Source of the DNA: Pseudomonadota bacterium
GTDB lineage: Bacteria > Pseudomonadota > Alphaproteobacteria > Rhizobiales > Rhizobiaceae
Length of the DNA stretch: 6,329 bases
Reading direction: 5' to 3'
Assembly: GCA_023433855.1 (NCBI GenBank)
Contig: JAEYTV010000516.1
Coordinates: 1 to 6,329, forward strand
Program-made: the position numbers and the translations under genes
Notes under the pieces: model-generated
Told to the model about the DNA's origin: nothing
The model's database searches: none
The model's input: the letters and a program-made list of their open reading frames with translations, nothing else
In this document: piece after piece, positions 1-5,969 of the stretch
Position numbering within the stretch: position 1 is the stretch's first letter
Layout: each line of letters starts with the position of its first letter

Positions 1-435
1 ACATCGACCGCCCAGCTCTATAGCGGGCCGGCCCGGAGATCGTGGCCGTGAGGGCCTTCGGGCGGGTATGGCGGGAACTCTTGGCCGCCGGCCCACGCTC
101 CCCGGTAGCGGCTTCGTCTGCTGCACGAGTGGGACGGAGCTAACCTATACCCGTCGCTATACGCCTCGTGACCCTCCCGCGAGATTTCCGATTCATGCCA
201 CCCGCGATAATCAGCGCGGTCTCCCGGCATTTCTGATTCGGTCAGCAGCAGAGGGCATGTCCTCACCTCCAGGTGCAGAATCTGGCGCGAAAAATTATGA
301 ATCTTATCCCTGGATCGGAATGCGGAGATTCATCTACGGGCGCGGCTATCATTGGTATGTTAGTCCGGCGGATATCGTTGACGATCCATCTATTCGGCCC
401 GAAAGTGGTTAGCGCAACCAAATGGAGGCTCAACG
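1..435. other. left-edge region without a recognisable gene
   Basis: One plus-strand frame stays open from the left edge to a stop at 412, but its translation is rich in Arg, Pro and Gly, has no motif I recognise and no convincing ribosome site at its internal ATGs. Minus-strand frames here look equally like chance openings in GC-rich DNA. I see no promoter, repeat or RNA gene. It may be degraded coding sequence or the tail of a gene beginning outside the window. Confidence 0.4.
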
Positions 436-630
436 ATGATCGCTGGTGGCTTTTCCGTGTATGGGTTCGATCTGTTTGGGCTGACCCGCCGCGCCGACGA
501 CGGTGACCTGTGCTGTAACGTCGTCCCCAAGATTTCCGCGAAAAAGACAGAGCGAACGGTCCGCGAAGACGCACTCGTCAGGCGGCATCGGTCTGAGAGC
601 TTTTTCTGGAGGCTTCATCCGTTCTATTGA
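436..630 (+). CDS. possible small hypothetical protein (64 aa)
   Basis: An ATG at 436 follows a GGAGG at 424-428 with 7 nt spacing, which is the only reason to consider this ORF. The 64-residue product begins MIAGGFSVYGFDLFGL, has two adjacent cysteines near the middle, and then a basic, Arg-rich second half ending in aromatic residues (FFWRLHPFY). It resembles no family I know, and it has neither a clear signal peptide nor a transmembrane segment. The opposite strand is also open across the same stretch (430-633), so the open frame itself is weak evidence. It could be a real small gene, the remnant of a longer one, or chance. Confidence 0.2.
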   Translation: MIAGGFSVYGFDLFGLTRRADDGDLCCNVVPKISAKKTERTVREDALVRRHRSESFFWRLHPFY

Positions 631-665
631 CATAAAAGGCTCACGATCCGGTTCGCTTTCATGAA

Positions 666-687
666 GGCCGCGGTGTGCTGCGCGGCC
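666..687. repeat. perfect GC-rich hairpin upstream of the 124-aa gene
   Basis: GGCCGCG at 666-672 is the exact reverse complement of CGCGGCC at 681-687, with an 8-nt loop. No T-run follows on either strand, so it is not a standard intrinsic terminator. It sits about 100 bases before the start at 791 and could be a leader structure of that gene or a factor-dependent stop for whatever precedes it. GC-rich DNA yields such hairpins by chance fairly often. Confidence 0.35.
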
Positions 688-777
688 GACGCCGCCTCAT
701 CGTTCGTCACAGTAGCGATTTTGTTCTGATACCCAGGAATCTGCCTAACGCCTGCGGAAAGACCGCGCATCTAACCG

Positions 778-785
778 AAGGAGGA
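778..785 (+). promoter_or_regulatory. strong Shine-Dalgarno deciding the start at 791
   Basis: AAGGAGGA is close to a perfect match to the anti-Shine-Dalgarno sequence. It lies 5 nt before the ATG at 791. A second ATG at 786 is in another frame and directly abuts the site, too close for efficient initiation. Confidence 0.7.
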
Positions 786-790
786 ATGTC

Positions 791-1165
791 ATGGCTCCCG
801 CTTTGCCAATTCTGGACAATGGGCCCGCGCCCATCACCTTGCAGTATCTGTTTCGCGATGCGTTCGCCGAGTTCGAGGACTGGGGTGCTCTGGCCCCGGA
901 GCCCACCGTCTCGTTCAGCGGACAAGGCTGGCCGATCTCGGCGGTATTCGAGGCGATGCGGGAATGCACAGATATCGTACCTGCCAATGTGGCGGGTGGC
1001 GTTACGGTGCGCCTGACCAAGCCCTGGGAAGGGGAAGGACCGCTCGATGAGATGACATTCTCCACTGCGGCTCGTGTCATGGGGGTCCTGGTCCGCAAGA
1101 GGTTCATGGAAGATCAGCGGCTATCGGGCGACCCCGGTGCAAACCCAGTGGCAGCAACGCTCTAG
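791..1165 (+). CDS. hypothetical protein, 124 aa, family not recognised
   Basis: I do not recognise this protein. It is probably real: the ATG follows a near-consensus AAGGAGGA, and the residue composition is that of an ordinary soluble protein. It begins MAPALPILDNGPAPITLQYL, with an acidic aromatic stretch (FRDAFAEFEDWG) around residues 21-32, a PEPTVSFSGQGWPISAVFEAMREC segment in the middle, and a basic patch (VRKRF) near the C-terminus. There is no signal peptide, membrane helix or metal-binding motif. It is separated from the downstream PLP enzyme by 181 bases containing a hairpin, so the two need not share a transcript. The final residues after RKRFMEDQ are low in complexity and could reflect a changed C-terminus. 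No function is proposed. Confidence 0.6.
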   Translation: MAPALPILDNGPAPITLQYLFRDAFAEFEDWGALAPEPTVSFSGQGWPISAVFEAMRECTDIVPANVAGGVTVRLTKPWEGEGPLDEMTFSTAARVMGVLVRKRFMEDQRLSGDPGANPVAATL

Positions 1166-1211
1166 CTGGCGCCTACGAGAAATTCGACCATAGTTTGTGG
1201 GTGTTGGCCGG

Positions 1212-1227
1212 GGCCGCTTTCGCGGCC
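1212..1227. terminator. short GC-rich hairpin between the 124-aa gene and the PLP enzyme
   Basis: GGCCGC at 1212-1217 pairs perfectly with GCGGCC at 1222-1227 across a TTTC tetraloop, 46 bases after the stop of the upstream gene. The position suits a transcription stop, but the following bases (TGTCTGG) are not a T-run, so an intrinsic terminator is only a weak possibility. It could equally be a leader structure of the downstream gene. Confidence 0.3.
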
Positions 1228-1336
1228 TGTCTGGCGGTCGAAATGGCTCAGGGTCTCCGTCACCGTGCCGGCGCCCCTTCCGTTGCTTCGACGGGGACCT
1301 AATTCCTCCCAAGCTCAATGACGCCGATCTAGTGCT

Positions 1337-1340
1337 GGAG
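1337..1340 (+). promoter_or_regulatory. GGAG ribosome site favouring the start at 1347
   Basis: GGAG ends directly before an ATG at 1341 and 6 nt before a second in-frame ATG at 1347. The 6-nt spacing is workable and zero spacing is not, so 1347 is the likelier start. The frame is open further upstream to a GTG at 1197, but that part (Gly/Arg/Ser-rich) does not look like the enzyme family. Confidence 0.55.
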
Positions 1341-1346
1341 ATGTCG

Positions 1347-2630
1347 ATGGTCGCTGCCCACCCGCCCAAAACCCGTATCGGCAACCATATCCTGCATCCG
1401 GAAACGCAGATGCTGAACTATGGCTACGACCCCGAGCTTTCCGAAGGGGCGGTGAAACCGCCCGTTTTCCTCACCTCCACCTTCGTCTTCCAATCTGCCG
1501 AGGATGGCAGGAACTTTTTCGACTACGTCGCCGGCCGCAAGGAACCGCCGGAGGGCGAGGGGGCTGGGCTCGTCTATTCGCGCTTCAATCATCCCAACAG
1601 CGAGATTGTCGAGGATCGCCTGTGTGTCTACGAGGGGACGGAAAGTGGTGCCATCTTCTCTTCCGGCATGTCGGCCATCACCACCACACTCCTGACGTTT
1701 GTCCGGCCGGGGGACGTCGTCCTGCATTCCCAACCGCTTTATGGCGGAACGGAAACACTCCTCGCCAAGACATTCCGCGACTTCAACATTACCGCTGTTG
1801 GCTTCGAGGATGGCGTCGACGCAAAATCCGTCGAAACCGCTGCGGACGAGGCCGTGCGCCGAGGGCGGGTCTCGGTCGTTCTGGTGGAGACACCCGCCAA
1901 CCCCACCAACAGTCTCGTTGACATAGCCCTGATCCGCCAGACCGCGGATGCGATTGGCAACAAGCAGGGCGACCGGCCTGTCATCGTCTGCGACAACACG
2001 CTGCTCGGACCAATCTTCCAGCGGCCGATCGAACATGGCGCCGATCTTTCACTGTATTCGCTGACCAAGTATGTTGGCGGGCACTCGGATCTGATTGCCG
2101 GCGCAGTACTCGGGGAGAAGAACCTGATCCGGCAGATCAAGGCGCTGCGGGGAGCGATCGGCACGCAGCTCGATCCGCATTCCTGCTGGATGCTGGGCAG
2201 ATCTCTGGAAACACTGCAGCTCAGGATGGACCGTGCCAACAGCAATGCGCGGGCCGTGGCCGGTTTCCTGAAGGACCAAGTGAAGATCAGTGCGATTCAT
2301 TATCTCCCCTTCAGCGATCCTACATCTGCCACGGGCCGTACTTTCGCAAGACAGTGCAGCGGTGCCGGTTCGACCTTCTCCTTTGACATAGAAGGCGGCC
2401 AGCCTGCGGCTTTCCGGTTCCTGAACGCGCTGACGATCATCAAGCTCGCCGTCAGTCTCGGCGGGACAGAATCGCTCGCCTCGCATCCCGCCACCACGAC
2501 CCACTCGGGGGTTCCGGCCGATGTGCGCCACCGTATTGGCGTGCTTGACTCGACGATCCGGCTTTCGGTCGGCATCGAGCATCCTGACGACCTGATCGCC
2601 GATCTTGCCCAAGCGCTGGACGAGGCATGA
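1347..2630 (+). CDS. cystathionine gamma-synthase family PLP-dependent enzyme
   Basis: This is a fold-type I, pyridoxal-phosphate-dependent enzyme of the Cys/Met metabolism superfamily (cystathionine gamma-synthase, methionine gamma-lyase, O-acetylhomoserine sulfhydrylase), which performs gamma-elimination or replacement on homoserine-type sulfur amino acids in the cytoplasm. Numbering from 1347 (427 aa, usual for the family), the landmarks are: YSR at 77-79 (phosphate contact from the partner subunit), SSGMSA at 105-110 (phosphate loop), LYGGTE at 131-136 (ring-stacking Tyr), CDNT at 215-218 (Asp to the pyridine nitrogen), SLTK with the Schiff-base Lys 241 followed by YVGGHSD, and [11 protein letters not shown] near 402-412 (substrate carboxylate Arg). 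All expected residues are present and the frame is intact. The family assignment is firm. The exact reaction is not decidable here, and the protein belongs to a divergent branch usually annotated only as 'family protein'. No sulfur-metabolism gene lies beside it, so it appears to stand alone. Confidence 0.93.
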   Translation: MVAAHPPKTRIGNHILHPETQMLNYGYDPELSEGAVKPPVFLTSTFVFQSAEDGRNFFDYVAGRKEPPEGEGAGLVYSRFNHPNSEIVEDRLCVYEGTESGAIFSSGMSAITTTLLTFVRPGDVVLHSQPLYGGTETLLAKTFRDFNITAVGFEDGVDAKSVETAADEAVRRGRVSVVLVETPANPTNSLVDIALIRQTADAIGNKQGDRPVIVCDNTLLGPIFQRPIEHGADLSLYSLTKYVGGHSDLIAGAVLGEKNLIRQIKALRGAIGTQLDPHSCWMLGRSLETLQLRMDRANSNARAVAGFLKDQVKISAIHYLPFSDPTSATGRTFARQCSGAGSTFSFDIEGGQPAAFRFLNALTIIKLAVSLGGTESLASHPATTTHSGVPADVRHRIGVLDSTIRLSVGIEHPDDLIADLAQALDEA

Positions 2631-2941
2631 TGCAAAAGGAAAAGGGTCCGATCTCTGCTGGTAGCCACCCCGCGGATGGACCCTGCGCACCCACGGCCGC
2701 CTCGTTGACGTCCTTGATCATCGAGAGCTGTCGGCAATCAGACGACGACTGAACCCTGGGCCCCATCCATTCCGATGATGACGCCCGTCAGGGAGCGACT
2801 TCGCGAGTTCGGGCTCGGCCCGATGTTGATGTCCGAGATGCGGGCGAACGCCAGCAGTGAACGACGATCAGCTTGAATGACGGGACGAAGAGTTGTTGCC
2901 GAGCCTTAGTCCAGAAGGCGAGTGGCTCTGCCGCTGCGTCG
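2631..2941. other. gene-free spacer between converging plus and minus genes
   Basis: These 310 bases lie between the stop of the PLP enzyme and the end of the recombinase remnant, which converge on it. I see no protein I recognise in any frame, and no tRNA or insertion-sequence end. Reading past the recombinase's TAG, its frame continues for about 11 family-like residues (RRSGRATRLL) to a TAA at 2906-2908, so the ancestral gene probably ended there. GGGTCC (2644-2649) and GGACCC (2678-2683) can pair, but across a long loop and without a T-run. Confidence 0.5.
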
Positions 2942-4034
2942 CTACGCGTTGTTGTAGTAGCTCGATGCTTGCTGCACCGATCTATGCCGGAGCTGCTCCA
3001 TTGCCTCCGGCAGCGGGATCCCACGGTTTGCTGCCTCGGTGAGACAGCCGGAACGAAGTCCATGAGCGGAGAACTCGGCCGGGTCGAGCCCAGCCTTTTC
3101 GGCGCGCTGTTTGACGATGTCGTTGATGGCTTTTGGATCAAGCGGGCGGGGGGAGACATTGCCCCACCGGTCGATCGCCCGAACACGCTCCCTCTGTCGA
3201 TCTTCGCAGCTTCAAGCCAGGCGTTCAGCGCTTCAACCGGACGGCCGCTGAGGTAGACAACTTCGTTCTCTTCGGCTCCGCTCGTTTTGGTGCGGCCGAG
3301 GTGGATGGAAAGGGAGGGCAGGGGAGGGGCGCCGTCGGCCGGGATCGGTTCCTCAGGGGTCAACTGCTCCTTTCTCAAGGCCGCGATCTCGCTGCGGCGT
3401 CGCCCGCCAGAGGCAAACGCGACCATCAGAATCGCCCGGTCCCGCAGGTCACGCAGGCTGTTGGTGCGGCAGGTGCCCAATAGCTTGGCCAGGACGTCCC
3501 GGTCACTGCCTTGGCGCTTTTTTGCTTCCTCGGCCGAGGCGCTGCGCGCACCGCCAGCCGGATTGCCGATTTGAGGGCCGGCGACGAAAAGCTGCCATTG
3601 AGCCCGCGCCATCTTGTCAGGGTCGACCAGGTCGCAAGGCGACGGCGTACCGTGTCCGGGGCGTGCGGACCATTTGTCCTTAAGAAACCCTGGATGCGCA
3701 GCTTGTCCTCAACGTCCGCCGGGATGCCGTGCTGCGAGTCCGTCAGACGCCTGGCCGGATCCCACAGATGGTGGGCGACAAACTTCAACAGAAGTGCCTC
3801 TGGTGCGGGCCAGGGAAGCGATTGGCCGGTTGCCGCAAGAGACCAGGCCCGCAAATAGGCGAGATCGGAGGTGAGGGCGCGCAGCGTATTCGCTCCCATC
3901 CCCTCATTCCCCAGGTGGCGCAGCGTCTCGATCTGCTGATCTGTCAAGAGTTCGGCCAGCTCGTCGCGCCGGTCTGCTGGCAGAACGGCCGCGATCGTAT
4001 CGAGTTGCTCGGCGCGACGTTTGACGGAATTCAT
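2942..4034 (-). pseudogene. tyrosine-type site-specific recombinase, two frameshifts
   Basis: Tyrosine recombinases cut and rejoin DNA at specific sites through a 3'-phosphotyrosine link. The first frame (from ATG 4034) gives MNSVKRRAEQLDTIAAVLPA and an N-terminal core-binding domain (LTSDLAYLRAWSLAATGQ, LLLKFVAHHLWDP) to about residue 178. Near 3498-3503 the reading must shift by one base to continue with DVLAKLL, FASGGRRRSEIAALRKEQLT (catalytic Arg) and GRTKTSG (catalytic Lys). Near 3178-3182 it shifts again to give RAIDRWGNVSPRPLDP, HGLRSG (His-x-x-Arg, 3064-3053), RHRS (second His) and SSYYNNA (nucleophile Tyr codons 2954-2959). A TAG at 2944-2942 then ends it, about 11 codons before the likely ancestral end. 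The rejoined product is about 364 aa, normal for the family. All catalytic residues survive, so the breaks are recent, are sequencing errors, or are bypassed by frameshifting. Its ATG overlaps the stop of the preceding antitoxin (ATGA). Confidence 0.85.
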
Positions 4035-4279
4035 CCTGGCAGACCACGCCCGTCGTAAAAATCGTCATGGCTGGACGTGGTACCTCTCGGGACATTCACA
4101 CGCTCTTCGGCTGCCAACGCCCATACCTCCTCGAACGTCTCCGCAGGCTTCAGGATCGCTGTCAACGATGCGACAAGCTGTCGTGCACGGCAGGTCAGAA
4201 CTTGATCATCGCGGACCGCCAGTTCGATCAGCTGTTGTAAACGCTCGGCAGCTTCATCGACCTCCACGAATATCTTCAT
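4031..4279 (-). CDS. Phd/YefM-like antitoxin, second in the cluster (82 aa)
   Basis: The N-terminal 45 residues (MKIFVEVDEAAERLQQLIEL, then DDQVLTCRARQLVASLTAI) follow the Phd/YefM pattern: a short beta strand, the EA..RL..LI helix, and a strand ending in VA.LT.I. The C-terminal tail (SSHDDFYDGRGLPG) resembles the acidic, aromatic toxin-binding tail common in antitoxins paired with PIN toxins. It starts 6 nt after the stop of the PIN toxin; the toxin's TGA overlaps the GAGG ribosome site (TGAGGCGGAATG). Its own stop overlaps the recombinase start by 4 nt. No toxin of its own follows, so it is either an orphan antitoxin, a second partner for the adjacent toxin, or a DNA-binding autoregulator recruited to control the recombinase. 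The family call is made from pattern only, without a search. Confidence 0.7.
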   Translation of the reverse strand: MKIFVEVDEAAERLQQLIELAVRDDQVLTCRARQLVASLTAILKPAETFEEVWALAAEERVNVPRGTTSSHDDFYDGRGLPG

Positions 4280-4285
4280 TCCGCC

Positions 4286-4663
4286 TCACCATATCCGCTC
4301 GTGCAGCACGGCGTCGAACACAACCTCTGTCGACACGAACGCGCAGTGCTCCAACCTTGTCTGAGCCGCCAGAATTCGGTCCCAGGGATCGCGGTGGTCC
4401 CAGTCGAATGCGGCCGCCAGTTCTGCGTGCAGATCGCTGATCGCCAGACTCTGAAAGCCGCTAGCCGTAACCGCGGCGCGCAGTTCCTGTGGCTTCAGGC
4501 AGAGCTTGTTCAGGCGCATTTTGTTATCGAGCTCGTAAAACGATACGGCGCTGACCAGGACCGAATTTGCCTTGTCTTCGATCAGCGACCGAGCCTTCAA
4601 CGACAATCGATCACTGCCGATCGTCCACCAGTAGACCGCGTGGCTATCAAGCAGGATTCTCAT
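4286..4663 (-). CDS. vapC: PIN-domain toxin, VapC-like ribonuclease
   Basis: PIN-domain toxins of type II toxin-antitoxin systems are metal-dependent RNases, often cutting tRNA or rRNA, and are held inactive by the antitoxin. This 125-aa protein has the expected length and order of acidic residues: LLDSHAVYWW with Asp 6, SFYELDNK with Glu 44, and HRDPWDRILAAQ with Asp 92 and Asp 95. The final conserved acidic position is Glu 113 (FVSTEVVFD), where most relatives have Asp (LVTxD). The ATG overlaps the antitoxin stop by 4 nt (ATGA), the classic coupling of antitoxin and toxin translation. The frame is complete, so it is probably functional, although the Asp-to-Glu change could lower activity. 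The match to the LLDTHxxxWW/HRDPFDR subgroup, usually paired with Phd antitoxins, is strong. Confidence 0.88.
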   Translation of the reverse strand: MRILLDSHAVYWWTIGSDRLSLKARSLIEDKANSVLVSAVSFYELDNKMRLNKLCLKPQELRAAVTASGFQSLAISDLHAELAAAFDWDHRDPWDRILAAQTRLEHCAFVSTEVVFDAVLHERIW

Positions 4664-4992
4664 GAGCGCTCTTCGTCATCAATGGACGGTCCGCGAAAGA
4701 TGCCGGCATCATCATTCCACTCACCGGCATTGATCGCTGCCTGCTCAACGTCATGATGGTCGAACAGGTCGTCCGGCAGGCTACGTTGGCGCAGCAGACC
4801 GAATGGACGCTTGCCGCTTGGATCGGCGGGGGTGATGCGGGCATAAACCTCGTTGCCCCGCATAATGACGATCTCTTCGCCCCGGTTGGCCCGCGCGAGC
4901 ACTTCGGCAAAATTCTTGCGGGCTTCGCTGATCTTGTAGCTGGTTTGCGGGATGGTCTCTGCTCCGAAATGACGTTCGCTAGTGATGTACAA
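4660..4992 (-). CDS. Phd/YefM-family antitoxin, start codon uncertain
   Basis: The body IPQTSYKISEARKNFAEVLA followed by NRGEEIVIMRGNEVYARITP is a clear Phd/YefM antitoxin DNA-binding and dimerisation domain. The rest (about 50 residues: LPDDLFDHHDVEQAAINAGE, WNDDAGIFRGPSIDDEERS) is the acidic toxin-neutralising tail. It should bind the downstream PIN toxin and repress its own operon. The start is a problem. There is no in-frame ATG or GTG before the domain. The only common start is TTG at 4992, and that codon lies inside the palindromic operator. A GGAG at 4965-4962 sits 8 nt before an ATC at 4953, exactly where an ATG would be expected; starting there gives 97 aa. I report the TTG extent because ATC starts are very rare. 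The body is intact and its stop overlaps the toxin start. Confidence 0.82.
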   Translation of the reverse strand: MYITSERHFGAETIPQTSYKISEARKNFAEVLARANRGEEIVIMRGNEVYARITPADPSGKRPFGLLRQRSLPDDLFDHHDVEQAAINAGEWNDDAGIFRGPSIDDEERS

Positions 4993-5005
4993 GCAGCTCG
5001 TACAT
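4985..5005. promoter_or_regulatory. 21-bp near-perfect palindrome, likely antitoxin operator
   Basis: ATGTAC at 4985-4990 mirrors GTACAT at 5000-5005, and the interior AGC/GCT (4992-4994, 4996-4998) pairs around a central A at 4995; only the pair 4991/4999 mismatches. The left half contains TGTACA, the core hexamer known to be bound by YefM at the E. coli yefM-yoeB operator. Lying just upstream of a Phd/YefM antitoxin gene, it is well placed for autorepression by the antitoxin or the antitoxin-toxin complex. I infer binding; it is not shown. Confidence 0.65.
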
Positions 5006-5013
5006 ATCGCTTC

Positions 5014-5030
5014 CGATAAGTCCCTTATCG
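5014..5030. repeat. inverted repeat CGATAAG-TCC-CTTATCG
   Basis: Two perfect 7-bp arms (5014-5020 and 5024-5030) flank a 3-nt centre, 8 bases beyond the 21-bp palindrome. The 3-nt centre is tight for an RNA hairpin and suits a protein-binding dyad better. It may be a second operator half-site, part of the toxin-antitoxin promoter, or a recombinase core-type site at the edge of the cassette. Confidence 0.45.
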
Positions 5031-5969
5031 ATACTAGATTGATTTAGCCGCGCAGATCGGGTCGAGACTTCTTCCCATTGCTTCTTCAAGGCAGGGTCCG
5101 TCGCGAGCCTGTCTTCGACGGTCTGATCGACGGTTTCGGGAGGGTCGTGATTCCAGCGACCATGGGGTTCGTCTCCTTGCGGGGATGGGGTTTGGGAGTT
5201 GGGCCAAGACCGATCCTGGCGCCGATCGCGGCAAGCCGTGCTGTCAGGTCGGCCACTTTCTGTCGCTCTCTGACTGTCCAGTCGAGCCGATCGCGAACGA
5301 TGGTGCGTGCGGCATTGACGAGATGCAGGCCCGGCGCTTCGGCAAATCGGAGTGCCTGCGGGTAGAAACTGCTCCCGGCGTAATCGAGGGTCGTCTCCTT
5401 GGCCTTGGAGCGTGACAACAACTCGATCAATCCGCCAGCGTTGGCGAACGACCGCCTGCCGTAATAGACAGCCAGATCCTCGCGATGGCGTGTCATGGCC
5501 ACGTAAGCAAGATGGCGATCGAGTGAGGGGGAGGCGAGCACCTTAACCCGGTCGACAGTAGCGCCCTGGGCTTTGTGCACCGTAGTGGCATAGCCGTGAT
5601 CGACATTGTTGTAAAAGCGCTGTTCGACGCTTACCCGGCGGCGCTGCTCCGCGTCTCCGACCTCGGCGACTATCCGACCGGGCCAGGCTTCGACGACCCT
5701 GGCAGCGTGCCATTCTTGACGCTGATCGATCCCTCATTCTTCAGGAAGACGATCTGGTCGCCAGCTGCAAACCGTCTCGCACCATCCGCTGTCTTGAAGA
5801 CATGTCCGTCCTCAACGATCCCGCGCTCGCCCAGTTTTTGTCGCGCCAGTCCGTTGAGCATGCCCACGTCACGGCGCAGACGTGCAAGGATGAGTGAGGA
5901 CTTCTCATGATCGTAGTCGCGGCTCCAGTCGGCGATCAGATTAATGACGGCTTCGGCCTTCAAGACCCG

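Larger units (their letters stand above)
4979..5969 (-). pseudogene. traA: Ti-type conjugative relaxase/helicase TraA, C-terminal helicase fragment
   Basis: TraA of Ti-type conjugation systems joins a relaxase domain, which nicks oriT, to an SF1B RecD-like helicase that unwinds the transferred strand; the full protein is about 1000 aa or more. Only about 300 residues remain, from late in the helicase domain: AVINLIADWSRDYDHEKSSL, FAAGDQIVFLKNEGS, then after a one-base frameshift near 5701-5704 RVVEAWPGRIVAEVGD, RFYNNVDHGYATTVHKAQGA (motif V region, around 5580) and LAYVAMTRHRE (motif VI, 5505-5479). A second frameshift near 5137-5139 is needed to read ETVDQTVEDRLATDPALKKQ and WEEVSTR. After that the family resemblance stops and the frame runs through the toxin-antitoxin operator to a TAG at 4981-4979. 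The relaxase domain is absent, its 5' side is replaced by peroxiredoxin sequence, and its 3' part is gone. It cannot act in transfer. Confidence 0.85.

Noticed and set aside
263..574. Minus-strand 103-codon open frame at the left end
   Set aside because: Arg/Ser-rich low-quality translation with no motif; it overlaps equally open plus-strand frames.
1197..1346. N-terminal extension of the PLP enzyme to a GTG at 1197
   Set aside because: The added 50 residues are Gly/Arg/Ser-rich, unlike the family, span a hairpin, and lack a ribosome site; the ATG at 1347 has a GGAG.
2644..2683. GGGTCC/GGACCC inverted repeat as a terminator of the PLP enzyme
   Set aside because: The arms are only 6 bp with a 28-nt loop and no T-run, so a stable terminator is unlikely.
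1329..2690. Long minus-strand open frames (1329-2036, 2049-2690) opposite the PLP enzyme
   Set aside because: They are antisense to a gene with every family motif intact, show no domain of their own, and are expected by chance in GC-rich coding DNA.
2873..3574. Plus-strand open frames across the recombinase region
   Set aside because: They are shadows of the recombinase, whose catalytic motifs lie on the minus strand.
4301..4756. Plus-strand 151-codon open frame opposite the PIN toxin
   Set aside because: It is antisense to the toxin and antitoxin, which have clear motifs and ATGA coupling; the plus-strand translation has no recognisable domain.
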